A stretch of DNA of 64,000 nucleotides from Micromonospora sp. FIMYZ51 (GTDB lineage: Bacteria; Actinomycetota; Actinomycetes; Mycobacteriales; Micromonosporaceae), in NCBI RefSeq assembly GCF_038246755.1, contig NZ_CP134706.1, positions 1,798,001-1,862,000 on the forward strand, read 5' to 3'. Shown here piece after piece: positions 8,205 to 16,900 of this stretch. How positions within the stretch are numbered: position 1 is the stretch's first letter; every line of letters starts with the position of its first letter. The notes beneath the pieces were generated by a model. That model saw only the letters and a program-made list of their open reading frames with translations. It was not told the DNA's origin and searched no databases. Position numbers and translations under genes: made by a program.

Positions 8205-10034
8205 GTGGCGGGCGGCCGGGCCGCCGAACCCGGTGGGCGTGCGGCGGCCGGCGCGGCCGGCGCGGCGAGCAGACTGGCCGCGCGCTGGCGCCGCTTCCGG
8301 TGGACCCGCCGCCGGCTGGACCTGGCCGTCTTCGGTGGATTTCTGCTCGCCGCAGTCTGGGTGACAAGCCAGATCTGGGTCGATCCGGCCGGCCGGGTCG
8401 CCGCGCTCTACAGCAGCGACCCGGCGCAGGTGCAGTTCTTCCTCGCCCACTCGGTCCGAGTGGTGCTGCACGGCGAGTTCCCGTTCTTCACCGAGCAGTT
8501 CAACTACCCGGACGGGGTCAACCTGATGGCCAACACGGCCATCCTTGCGTTGGGCATCCCGATGGTGCCGGTGACCCTGCTGTTCGGACCCGCCGTCACC
8601 TTCGTGGTGCTGGTGACGCTCGGCCTCGCCGGGACCGCCTCGGCCTGGTACTACGTGCTCTCCCGGCACGTGGTGAGCAACCGGCTGGCAGCCGTGGTCG
8701 GTGGTTGGCTCTGCGGGTTCTCACCGGCGATGCTCTCGCACGCCAGCTGGCACCCGAACATCATCAGCCAGTTCCTGCTGCCGTTCATCGTCTGGCGGGT
8801 GCTGGTGATCACCCGGTCGACCCGGCCCTACCGCGACGGTGCGCTGCTGGCGCTGCTGGTCACCGCGCAGGCGTTCATCAACGAGGAGATCCTGCTCTTC
8901 ACCGCGATGGGCCTCGGGATCTTCCTGATCGCGGTGGTCGTGCAACGCCCCGACCTCTGGTCGGCGGCCTGGCGTCCGCTGGGCAAGGCGCTGGCCACCT
9001 GCACGGTGATCGCCGGTGCGCTGCTGGCCTACCCGCTGTACATCCAGTTCGCCGGGCCGATGGCGTACCACGGGCTCAGCGACGCCGTACGGGATTACGG
9101 CAACGACATCGCCGCCTACTTCGCCCCGGGCTCGCCGACGATCGGCGGAAACCAGCGGGCGAACGTGAACCTCGCCCCGAACTATTCGGAGGAGAACGCC
9201 TTCTTCGGCTGGAGCCTGGCGCTGATCGCGGTGGGGATCGTGCTCTGGCTCCGGCGGGAGGTGCTGGTCCGGGCGCTTGCTGCGACCGCCGCCTTCTACA
9301 CCATCCTCTCCCTCGGCGAGCGCATCACCTGGTGGGACCGCGAGCTGATCGTCGGCCCGTGGGAGTGGCTGGTCCGCCTGCCGCTGCTCGACGCGGTGGT
9401 GCCGACCCGGTTCGGCATGATCACCAGCGTGGTGGTGGCGGTCCTGCTGGCCCTGGCGATCGAACGCAGCCGCACCCTGGACCTGGACCGGCGCACCGTG
9501 CGTACGCTCACCGCCGCCGGTCTGGTGCTCGCCCTGCTGCCGATCGCGCCCATGCCGCTGCCGATGACCTCCCGGCCGCCGGTGCCCGAGTTCATCACCG
9601 CCGACCGCTGGCGCGCCTACGTCGGGCCGGACCAGACGTTGGTGCCGATCCCGGTGCCGAGCATGGGCAACACCAACGGCATGCGCTGGGCCGCCGCGAC
9701 AAACCTCGACTTCAAGATCCCTGGCGGCTACTTCCTCGCCCCGCGCAACGCCAACACCGGTGACCCGGGCCGCTTCGGCGGCCGGCCGAGCGGAATGGGC
9801 AAGCTGCTGGAGGAGGTCGCGTCGACCGGCCGCACGCCGGAGCTGGACGACCGCCAGCGGCGTCGCTGTCTGGACGAGCTGCGGCACTGGCGGGCCGCCG
9901 TCCTGGTGCTGCCGGTCCGACAGCAGCATTCCGAGCCGCTGCGGCAGACCGTCGAGCAGCTGGTCGGCCCGGCCCGCCTGGAGCTGGACGTCTGGGTGTG
10001 GGACGTGCGCTCGCTCACCGACCCGCGGAGCTGA
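8205..10034 (+). CDS. Multi-pass membrane protein, GT-C glycosyltransferase-like, unknown substrate
   Basis: A 609-residue protein as drawn, with about ten transmembrane segments between residues 35 and 430 and a soluble C-terminal part (PEFITADRWRAYVGPDQTLVPIPVPS...). The large first extracytoplasmic loop (SDPAQVQFFLAHSVRVVLHG...) with acidic residues resembles GT-C lipid-sugar transferases, but I see no decisive catalytic signature. The convergent gene at 10139-12073 is a clear paralog: PDGVN.MANT, FINEE and the ..RYVP..TLVP(I/V)P(I/V)PS tail all recur. The start is uncertain. GTG 8205 lacks a close ribosome binding site, and the true start may be GTG 7900 across a frameshift. A GGGGCCC repeat follows the stop. 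Confidence 0.75.
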   Translation: MAGGRAAEPGGRAAAGAAGAASRLAARWRRFRWTRRRLDLAVFGGFLLAAVWVTSQIWVDPAGRVAALYSSDPAQVQFFLAHSVRVVLHGEFPFFTEQFNYPDGVNLMANTAILALGIPMVPVTLLFGPAVTFVVLVTLGLAGTASAWYYVLSRHVVSNRLAAVVGGWLCGFSPAMLSHASWHPNIISQFLLPFIVWRVLVITRSTRPYRDGALLALLVTAQAFINEEILLFTAMGLGIFLIAVVVQRPDLWSAAWRPLGKALATCTVIAGALLAYPLYIQFAGPMAYHGLSDAVRDYGNDIAAYFAPGSPTIGGNQRANVNLAPNYSEENAFFGWSLALIAVGIVLWLRREVLVRALAATAAFYTILSLGERITWWDRELIVGPWEWLVRLPLLDAVVPTRFGMITSVVVAVLLALAIERSRTLDLDRRTVRTLTAAGLVLALLPIAPMPLPMTSRPPVPEFITADRWRAYVGPDQTLVPIPVPSMGNTNGMRWAAATNLDFKIPGGYFLAPRNANTGDPGRFGGRPSGMGKLLEEVASTGRTPELDDRQRRRCLDELRHWRAAVLVLPVRQQHSEPLRQTVEQLVGPARLELDVWVWDVRSLTDPRS

Positions 10035-10088
10035 GCCCGGTCGCGGCGGGACTGCTCTCGCCGAACGCGCGTGCAGCGGTGACCCTTT

Positions 10089-10146
10089 GTTAAGAAGGGG
10101 CCCTTCCTATACACCAGGCGTTAGGAAGGGCCCCTTCCTTACACCC
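10089..10146. repeat. GGGGCCC paired palindromic repeat, copy B (supplies the stop of the convergent gene)
   Basis: Two AAGGGGCCC(C)TTCCT arms are joined by ACACCAGGCG. The element lies between two convergent paralogs. Its right end reads TTACAC on the plus strand, so GTGTAA on the minus strand is the last codon and stop of the 10139-12073 gene. Position and palindromic form fit a shared terminator. Confidence 0.9.
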
Positions 10147-12073
10147 GGTCGCGTACGTCCCAGAGCCAGACGTCGTCTACCCGCTGCGGTTCGCCGAGCA
10201 GTGCGGTCATCAGGTCACGCAGCACGGCCTCCTTGGGATGGGCGCCGAGCACCACCACCGAGGCCCGCCAGAAGGTGATGTCCTCCACCGCCTGCCGACG
10301 GTTCTCCTCGGTCAGCTCGGGCAGCTCCCCGGTGTCCATGGTGCGGTAGATCAGGGTGCTGGTGGGCCGGTTCGGTGCGCCGAAGACGCCTTCGCCGTCC
10401 AGGTTCGGGCCGATGAAGTAGCCGGCCGGGATCGGGAACTCGTGCTGGGTCAGCGCGCTCCAGCGCAGCGTGGAGAGCCCGTGCACGTTGCTGGGGATGG
10501 GCACCGGCACCAGCGTGCGGCCGTCCGGCACGTACGGCCGCCAGGCGCCGGAGGTGATGAAGGCCGGCGGCGGGTCGACCGGCTCGGCCGGCAGCGGGGT
10601 GGGGATGAGCGGCAGCACGGCGAGTGAGATCGCGGCGTACCCGATGCCGCGCCGCCAGCGCGGTCGCTGCCGGGCGGTGGCCACCGGTTCCTGGTCGCTG
10701 GTCGCTGGTTCCCCGGCGTCGGGTGCCCCGACCGACGGTTCCCCGGCGCGTGGTGCCGGCACCGGCGGCCGGCGGTTACCGGCCACCGCGTCCCAGGCCA
10801 GCGCGAGCAGGACGCCGAGCGCGGCGGTGGTCACCAGGGTCAGTCGGGTCGGCATCATCATCTCGACCAGGGGCAGATCCGCCGGAATGTACGACCACGG
10901 GCCGGCGATGCCGGTCAGTTCGCCGTTGAACCGGATCTCCGGACCGAGCGCCGCGACCGAGAAGAACACCACAAGCACGGCCAGGATCCGGGCGACCAGC
11001 GAGCGGCGCACCAGCAGCGCCAGGGCCAGCACGGAGACCAACACCAGCGGCCAGCCGAACCAGGTGTTCTGCTCGGTCAGCCCGATGGTGGCCTCCACCG
11101 CCTCGGTGCCGGCGATGGTGTCGCGGGGGAAGGTGACGAAGGCGACGACGTCCTCGCCCCAGCTGTGGAACACCCCGCCCTGCAATCCCCGGTAGGACTG
11201 CGGGCCGTTGAACTGGAACCAGATCGGGTAGGCGGTCAGCAGCAGGGCCAGCCCGCCACCGACGCCGAGTCCGGCACCGAACGTGCCGGCGCGCCGCCAC
11301 GCCACGCGCGGTCGCATGATCGCGTACGCGATCACGATGACCAGGCAGGCCAACGCCGTGAGCAGCAGCATCTCCTCGTTGATGAAGATCTGGTACGCCA
11401 CCAGCAGACCCAGCACCAGTCCGTTGCGTCGCCACCGACCCGGTTCGGCCAGCCGGAACACCCGCACCACGATCAGCGGGAGCAGGAAGTTGGAGACGAA
11501 GTTGGGCTGGCCGTTGGCGTGGTGCACGATGCCCGGGGCGAAGCCGAGGAACGCGCCACCGACGAAGGCCGCGGCGCGGGAGCGCACCAGGTGCCGGGAG
11601 AGCATCCAGTACGAGGTGGCGGCGGTGGCCGCCAGCGCGCCGCCCAGGTAGAGGGCGTAGACCACCTGGGGGCCGAGCAGCCAGGTGAGCGGGGCGAGCG
11701 GCAGGGTCACCCCGAGCAGTGAGGTGTTGGCCATCATGTTCACCCCGTCGGGGGCGTTCTGCCGCGTGGTGAACAGCGGGTTCTCCAGGTGCAGCAGCGA
11801 GTACGCGCCGTGCGAGAACAACCACTCGAACCAACTGTGGTCGGTGGGCAGATGCGACGACACGCGGTTGTTCACGTCCACCCAGTAGTTGAGGCAGACG
11901 AGGACACCGAGCAGCACGTAGGCTCCGATGGCCAGCAGGTCGGCGCGGGCCGGCCAACGGCGGGAGCGTCGTGTCGGCGCGTCCGCCTCGACGGTCTCGG
12001 GGACGGGATTCAGCGAGGGATCTACCACCGGCACAGCCACGACGGGCCATCGTACAGGCGGCTGCCGGCGCAT
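10139..12073 (-). CDS. Multi-pass membrane protein, paralog of the 8205-10034 product
   Basis: A 644-residue protein with a short cytosolic N-terminus, about ten transmembrane helices, a low-complexity insert rich in Pro/Gly/Glu (near residues 435-470) and a soluble C-terminal tail. Shared blocks with the neighbour include NAPDGVNMMANTSLLG, YQIFINEEMLLLTAL and FWRASVVVLG. It is probably a GT-C-like lipid-linked sugar transferase or a polymer-related protein; no catalytic residues can be assigned with confidence. The first in-frame ATG is 12073. GTG 12040 (VAVPVVDPSL) is an alternative, and neither has a strong ribosome binding site. The stop lies in the repeat at 10089-10146. Confidence 0.8.
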   Translation of the reverse strand: MRRQPPVRWPVVAVPVVDPSLNPVPETVEADAPTRRSRRWPARADLLAIGAYVLLGVLVCLNYWVDVNNRVSSHLPTDHSWFEWLFSHGAYSLLHLENPLFTTRQNAPDGVNMMANTSLLGVTLPLAPLTWLLGPQVVYALYLGGALAATAATSYWMLSRHLVRSRAAAFVGGAFLGFAPGIVHHANGQPNFVSNFLLPLIVVRVFRLAEPGRWRRNGLVLGLLVAYQIFINEEMLLLTALACLVIVIAYAIMRPRVAWRRAGTFGAGLGVGGGLALLLTAYPIWFQFNGPQSYRGLQGGVFHSWGEDVVAFVTFPRDTIAGTEAVEATIGLTEQNTWFGWPLVLVSVLALALLVRRSLVARILAVLVVFFSVAALGPEIRFNGELTGIAGPWSYIPADLPLVEMMMPTRLTLVTTAALGVLLALAWDAVAGNRRPPVPAPRAGEPSVGAPDAGEPATSDQEPVATARQRPRWRRGIGYAAISLAVLPLIPTPLPAEPVDPPPAFITSGAWRPYVPDGRTLVPVPIPSNVHGLSTLRWSALTQHEFPIPAGYFIGPNLDGEGVFGAPNRPTSTLIYRTMDTGELPELTEENRRQAVEDITFWRASVVVLGAHPKEAVLRDLMTALLGEPQRVDDVWLWDVRDRV

Positions 12074-12121
12074 CCGACGCTGTCAGGGCCGCGCGTCGGA
12101 TGCGCGGCGGAGAGGACGAGC

Positions 12122-13441
12122 GTGACGTTGATCGACCTCGGCGAGCTGACCGAGCCGACCGATTCACCGCCGCGCCGCCGGCACCGGGCCGGCAACCGGT
12201 GGCTGCCGGCCGGGTTGGTGGCGTTGGCCGCTCTGCTGACCCTGGCCGGTGCCGCGCCGCCACCGGCCCGGGTGCACGCGACGGTGCCCGCCACGCTCGG
12301 TTCCGATGTGTTCCTCGCGGAGGACGAGATCTTCACCGTCACACCGTTGCCGGGAGTGACGGACGGCCGGCAGGAACTGACCGCCTACCGCCGGCCGGAG
12401 CAGACAAGCGTCCGGCCGCAGCGGCTCACCGCGCTGTGGCGGCTGCCGGTGCCGACCGGCGGCCAGGTCGTCCAGGTGGCTCCGGTCGCCGACGAGGCGG
12501 TACTGGTCTCCGTGGTCCGGCGGCGTTCCACGGCGGACGCGAACTCGACCGAGACGGTGTTGCTCGACACCCGTACCGGGCAGGAACGGTGGCGGGCACC
12601 CGGGACCGCGACGCTTGACGCCTCGGGACGTGCGCTGCTGCGCACCTGGCCGGTGGATGAGCCGCTCGTGCTGCGGGCGGTCGAGTTGGCAAGCGGTAGG
12701 CAATTGTGGTCGAAGACGATGGCGGCGACCTGGGTGGACTACCACGCTCGCGACGGTGTGGTCGACGCCCTGGTGGTCACCACGTCCTCCGGTGACATCG
12801 AGATCCTGGATCCGGCGAGCGGCCAGGTCCGGCACAGCCTGCCCGTCCCCGACGACAACCTGGCCGGCTACCAGCAGACGTCGGTGGTCGACGACCTGCT
12901 GGTGACGGTGCGCAACTCGCGGACCGTGACCGCGTACGACCTGGACGGGCTCACCCAGCGCTGGCAGGCCGTCGTGCCGCTGGCCGACTACGTCAGCCGG
13001 TGCGGCACCCTGCTCTGTGCCCGGGTCAACCGGGGCAGTGGCCAGCTCCTCGATCCGGAGACCGGCGCCGTGCGGTGGAGCAGCCCCGAGGACGTGAACG
13101 TCATGCTGGCCAGCGAGAGCCGGGTCCTGGCGCTCGACACCACCGGGCGCGACGCCACGGCGATCGTCGCCATCGATACGGCGACCGGCCGGCCGCCGGC
13201 CGACTACGGCAGCTGGAACATCGTCGCCAACTACGAGTACGAACGACACCTGCTCGGGGTGCAGCAGCGGCCCGACGGCGGCCTGGTGCTGGCCCGACTC
13301 GATCCGGCGCAGGCGCGACCGCGGATCGTCGACGTGCTTGTCGGCGCCGCCGGCGACTGCCAGCACCGGTACGGGTTGATCGCCTGCCGGCGTCCGGACG
13401 GTGACGTCGGGGTGTGGCGACTGCCCGCGTCCGGACGGTGA
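12122..13441 (+). CDS. Membrane-anchored PQQ-like beta-propeller protein
   Basis: A 439-residue protein. The cytosolic N-terminus TLIDLGELTEPT is followed by basic residues and one transmembrane helix (about residues 30-50). An extracytoplasmic region then has repeated propeller-blade motifs such as LLDTRTGQERWRAPGT, VELASGRQLWSK and LLDPETGAVRWSSP, typical of PQQ-like repeats. Such blades bind ligands or partner proteins; no enzyme activity is implied. GTG 12122 is preceded by GGAGAGGACGAGC, the same ribosome-binding sequence type as its tandem paralog at 13567. The 3' end lies in a 37-bp tandem repeat that fixes where the stop falls. Confidence 0.85.
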   Translation: MTLIDLGELTEPTDSPPRRRHRAGNRWLPAGLVALAALLTLAGAAPPPARVHATVPATLGSDVFLAEDEIFTVTPLPGVTDGRQELTAYRRPEQTSVRPQRLTALWRLPVPTGGQVVQVAPVADEAVLVSVVRRRSTADANSTETVLLDTRTGQERWRAPGTATLDASGRALLRTWPVDEPLVLRAVELASGRQLWSKTMAATWVDYHARDGVVDALVVTTSSGDIEILDPASGQVRHSLPVPDDNLAGYQQTSVVDDLLVTVRNSRTVTAYDLDGLTQRWQAVVPLADYVSRCGTLLCARVNRGSGQLLDPETGAVRWSSPEDVNVMLASESRVLALDTTGRDATAIVAIDTATGRPPADYGSWNIVANYEYERHLLGVQQRPDGGLVLARLDPAQARPRIVDVLVGAAGDCQHRYGLIACRRPDGDVGVWRLPASGR

Positions 13442-13497
13442 CATCGGGGTGTGGCGACTGCCCGCGTCCGGACGGTGACATCGGGGTGTGGCGACTG
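13391..13497 (+). repeat. 37-bp tandem repeat, three copies, at the 3' end of the first propeller gene
   Basis: Units begin at 13391, 13428 and 13465 with CGTCCGGACGGTGAC and differ at one or two positions. The first unit encodes the natural C-terminus (RPDGDVGVWRLP). Because 37 is not a multiple of 3, the second unit is read in another frame and gives SGR then TGA (13439-13441). Duplication has therefore created the present stop. Confidence 0.95.
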
Positions 13498-13566
13498 GCT
13501 GAGTGATCTCGCGGACCGGAGACCGCGCGATCCGGTCGAGGCGGGACGATGGTGGAGAGGACGGCC

Positions 13567-14862
13567 GTGACCTTCATCGACCTCGGCGAGCTGACCGAGC
13601 CGACCGAGCCGGCACCGCCGCTGCGGACCCGTCGGCGCCGTCCCGGCCGCTCGCGGACATTGCTGGCGCTGCTGGCGTCGGTCACCCTGCTGGTCGTGGC
13701 CGGTGCCGCGCCGCCGACCCCGAGGGTGCGGGCGATCCTGCCGGCCGCGCTTGCGGTGTTTCTCAGCACCGAGCACGTGTTCACCGTCGTCGCTCAGCGC
13801 GGGGTGACCGACGGCAGCCAGGAACTGCTCGCCTACCGCCGGCCGGAGCCCACCGTCGGCCCGCCGCAGCCACTCACGCCGCTCTGGCGGATGCCGCTCG
13901 GGTCCTTCCACGGTGTCCAGTTGGTGGAGTCCGTCGCCGACGGCGTGCTGCTCATTCTCGCCCCGACCGGTCAGGCCGACCACAACTACGCCGAGACCCT
14001 GCTGTTGGACGGCCGCACCGGGCAGGAACGCTGGCGCAGATCCGGCACCGGCACTCTCGACCCGTCCGGTCGCCTGCTGCTCCAGACGGATGCCGCCGCG
14101 CGGCCGGACAGGCTGACCGTGGTCGAGGTGGCCAGCGGTCGCGAACTCTGGTCGTCGTCGGCGGCCTGGGCGAGCTACCACGAGCCGCACGCGGTCGTCG
14201 TCACGTACACCCCGGCCGGCGACATCGAGGTGCTGGATCCGGCGACCGGTGCGGTACGGGGCCGCCTGTCCGACGTCGACGAACCGAGCGACCGGCTGTA
14301 CGCGGCGATCGCCGGCGACCTGGTGGTGGTGCTCCGCAACCCCACCACCGTCGTCGGCTACGACCTCGACGGGCTGGTGCAACGTTGGCGGGTGTCGGTC
14401 ACGCCGGTCGACTACGTCACCGGGTGCGGCGACCTGCTCTGTGCCCGCGCCCACCATGGCGGCACGCAGCTGCTCGACCCGGTGACCGGGGCCGTCCGGT
14501 GGACCCACGTGACCGACGCCGACGACGTGTACATCGACCTGGCCGGCGAGCGACGGGCCCTGGCGATGGATTTCCGACCGTCGACTCCAGGAGTGACGGC
14601 AATCGACGCGGCAACCGGCCGGACCGCGCCGGACTACGGCACCTGGGCCCGGGTCGCCGGGCCCGGCCTCGCCCCGTACCTGCTCGGGGTGCGGTCCGTG
14701 GCCGGCGGTGGTCTGGTGCTGGCCCGGCTCGACCCGGCGCAGCCGCAGCCGCGACGGATCGACGTGCTGGCCGGCGCCGTCGATGGCTGCCAGTACCGGG
14801 CCGGCCTGATCGCCTGCCGCCGCCACGGCGGCGACTTCGGGCTGTGGCAGCTGCCCGACTGA
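13567..14862 (+). CDS. Membrane-anchored PQQ-like beta-propeller protein, tandem paralog
   Basis: A 431-residue protein from GTG 13567, built like the gene before it: conserved cytosolic TFIDLGELTEPTEP, a basic stretch, one transmembrane helix (LLALLASVTLLVVAGAA) and propeller blades (LLDGRTGQERWRRSGT, VEVASGRELWSS, LLDPVTGAVRWTH). The two proteins match over their whole length, including GCGDLLCAR versus RCGTLLCAR and the C-terminal CRRHGGDFGLWQLPD. GTG 13567 has GGAGAGGACGGCC upstream, whereas the ATG at 13549 has nothing. This looks like a tandem duplication. Role unknown. Confidence 0.85.
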   Translation: MTFIDLGELTEPTEPAPPLRTRRRRPGRSRTLLALLASVTLLVVAGAAPPTPRVRAILPAALAVFLSTEHVFTVVAQRGVTDGSQELLAYRRPEPTVGPPQPLTPLWRMPLGSFHGVQLVESVADGVLLILAPTGQADHNYAETLLLDGRTGQERWRRSGTGTLDPSGRLLLQTDAAARPDRLTVVEVASGRELWSSSAAWASYHEPHAVVVTYTPAGDIEVLDPATGAVRGRLSDVDEPSDRLYAAIAGDLVVVLRNPTTVVGYDLDGLVQRWRVSVTPVDYVTGCGDLLCARAHHGGTQLLDPVTGAVRWTHVTDADDVYIDLAGERRALAMDFRPSTPGVTAIDAATGRTAPDYGTWARVAGPGLAPYLLGVRSVAGGGLVLARLDPAQPQPRRIDVLAGAVDGCQYRAGLIACRRHGGDFGLWQLPD

Positions 14863-14942
14863 CGGCGACGCCGGGCGCGCCGAGCCGCGACTTGGCGACC
14901 GGCGCTAGGTTGTCGGTGGTCGTGGGCGGAAAGGGGCGGGAC

Positions 14943-15611
14943 ATGCGGGTACTTGTGGTCGAGGACGAGCGCAACCTCGCCGACGCGATCGCGCGTGGCC
15001 TGCGCAAGCGGGGGATGGCGGTGGACATCGCCTACGACGGCGACAGCGGGCACGAGATGGCCTTCGTCACCCGCTACGACGTGGTGGTGCTCGACCGTGA
15101 CCTGCCCGGGATGCACGGCGACCAGATCTGCGCGGAGCTGGCCGCCTCCGGCGCGTTGACCCGGGTGCTGATGCTCACCGCAAGCGGTACGGTCGCCGAC
15201 CGGGTGGAGGGGTTGCAGCTCGGTGCCGACGACTACCTGCCCAAGCCGTTCGCCTTCGACGAACTGGTCGCCCGGGTGCAGGCGCTGGGCCGGCGGGCCA
15301 CCCCGGCCGCGCCGCCGGTGCTGGAACTGGCCGATCTGGTGGTGGATCCGGCCCGCCGGACCGCCACCCGGGGCGGCGCGTCGGTGGAGCTGACCAACAA
15401 GGAGTTCGGCGTGCTCTGTGAGCTGCTCAAGGCGCGCGGTGCCGTGGTGTCCAGCGAGGAACTGCTGGAGCGGGTCTGGGACGCCAACACCGATCCGTTC
15501 ACCACAATCGTCCGGGTCACCGTGATGACCCTGCGCCGTAAGCTCGGCGACCCCCCACTCATCGAGACCGTGGTGGGTGCCGGCTACCGGACCGCCGAGG
15601 TGTCGGCGTGA
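14943..15611 (+). CDS. Two-component response regulator, OmpR/PhoB family
   Basis: A 222-residue regulator. The receiver domain (1-115) has the acidic pair in VVEDERNLAD, phospho-acceptor Asp51 in VVVLDRDLPGMHG, Thr in MLTASG and Lys in DDYLPKPF. The C-terminal winged-helix domain (about 125-220) ends with TVMTLRRKLGDP and VGAGYR, typical of OmpR-type DNA-binding proteins. ATG 14943 follows GGGCGGAAAGGGGCGGGAC. The stop overlaps the kinase start by 4 bp, so the two are one operon. The target genes cannot be read from sequence. Confidence 0.95.
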   Translation: MRVLVVEDERNLADAIARGLRKRGMAVDIAYDGDSGHEMAFVTRYDVVVLDRDLPGMHGDQICAELAASGALTRVLMLTASGTVADRVEGLQLGADDYLPKPFAFDELVARVQALGRRATPAAPPVLELADLVVDPARRTATRGGASVELTNKEFGVLCELLKARGAVVSSEELLERVWDANTDPFTTIVRVTVMTLRRKLGDPPLIETVVGAGYRTAEVSA

Positions 15612-16867
15612 CGCCCCTGCGGGGCCGGCTGTCGTCGCACGCCCCAGCCGCCGGGGTGACCCGCGCGCTGCGGCGCCGGCCCAACTGGCGGCCCGGCCTG
15701 CGGCTGCGGCCCACGTTGCGGCTGCGGCTGACCCTGCTCAACGGCGTGCTGCTGGTCGGCGCGGGCGCGGTCCTGGTGCTGCTGGCCTGGCTGCTGGTCC
15801 GCGACGCGCTGCGGCCCACCGACGAACTGCTGCCGGGCACGACAGTGCTGCTGGCCGACGGGACGTCGCTGGACGCCGCCGCCTGGCAGCAGCGGATGGT
15901 CGACTCGGCCTCCGGGGAACTGCTGGCCAAGGGGTTGGCCGTGCTGCTGGCGATCGGCGCGGTCGGCGCGGTCGGCGCGTACGCGGTCGTCGGGCGGGCG
16001 CTGCGGCCCCTGCACCAGGTCACCGCGACCGCGCGCCGACTCGGCGAAACCACGCTGGACCAGCGCATCAGCTACACCGGGGCGGACGACGAGGTGGCCG
16101 AGTTGGCGGACACCTTCGACGCGATGCTGGACCGGATCGCCGCCGCGTTCGAGGCGCAGAAGCGGTTCGTCGCCAACGCCTCCCACGAGCTGCGTACGCC
16201 GCTGGCGGTGATGCGTACCGAGATCGACGTGACGCTCAGCGACGACGAGGCGGACACGGCCGAGTACCGCCGGATGGCCACCGTGGTCCGGGACGCCTCG
16301 GAGCGGGCCAACGGGCTGGTGGACGCCCTGCTGGTGCTGGCGCGCAGCGAGGCGCAGAAGGGCCGCCGGCTCGGCCGGCGTACCGAATGTGACCTGGCCG
16401 CCGGCACCGCGAACGCGTTGTCGGCGGTTCGCCGGGAGGTGGACCGGATCAAGCTGAACGTGCAGACCTCGCTGGAACCGGCACCTGTGGTCGGCGATCC
16501 CGGCCTGCTGGACCGGTTGGCCGGCAACCTGATCGAGAACGCGGTCCGCTACAACCACCTGCACGGTCGGCTCTGGGTGCGGACCGGTTCGCACGGGCAG
16601 CGCTCCTGGCTGGTGGTGGGCAACACCGGCTTCGAGGTGGATCCGGCCGACGTGCCGGGCCTGTTCGAACCGTTCCGGCGGGGCGGCCGGGAACGGACCG
16701 GGGCGCGCGGGTCGGGGCTGGGCCTGTCCATCGTGCGGGCGGTGTGCGACGCGCACGGCGGTACGGTGACCGCGGTGGCACAGCCCGGCGGCGGCCTGGA
16801 GGTGACGGTGATGCTGCCGGTGGCGGACGCCGCGCCGACGGTGGAGCAGACCTCGACCGGCGGGTAG
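15608..16867 (+). CDS. Sensor histidine kinase of the adjacent response regulator
   Basis: A 419-residue membrane kinase. Two transmembrane helices (about 38-62 and 100-125) enclose a short extracytoplasmic loop of about 40 residues, and a HAMP segment follows. The HisKA motif FVANASHELRTPLAVM carries the phosphorylated His (about 193). The ATPase domain shows GNLIENAVRYN (N box) and GARGSGLGLSIVRAV (G box). GTG 15608 overlaps the regulator stop. The small loop suggests sensing within the membrane or of small signals rather than a large ligand domain. Confidence 0.94.
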   Translation: MTPLRGRLSSHAPAAGVTRALRRRPNWRPGLRLRPTLRLRLTLLNGVLLVGAGAVLVLLAWLLVRDALRPTDELLPGTTVLLADGTSLDAAAWQQRMVDSASGELLAKGLAVLLAIGAVGAVGAYAVVGRALRPLHQVTATARRLGETTLDQRISYTGADDEVAELADTFDAMLDRIAAAFEAQKRFVANASHELRTPLAVMRTEIDVTLSDDEADTAEYRRMATVVRDASERANGLVDALLVLARSEAQKGRRLGRRTECDLAAGTANALSAVRREVDRIKLNVQTSLEPAPVVGDPGLLDRLAGNLIENAVRYNHLHGRLWVRTGSHGQRSWLVVGNTGFEVDPADVPGLFEPFRRGGRERTGARGSGLGLSIVRAVCDAHGGTVTAVAQPGGGLEVTVMLPVADAAPTVEQTSTGG

Positions 16868-16900
16868 CCACCGGTCCAGCGAGCGAGCGGGGGTTCGGTA

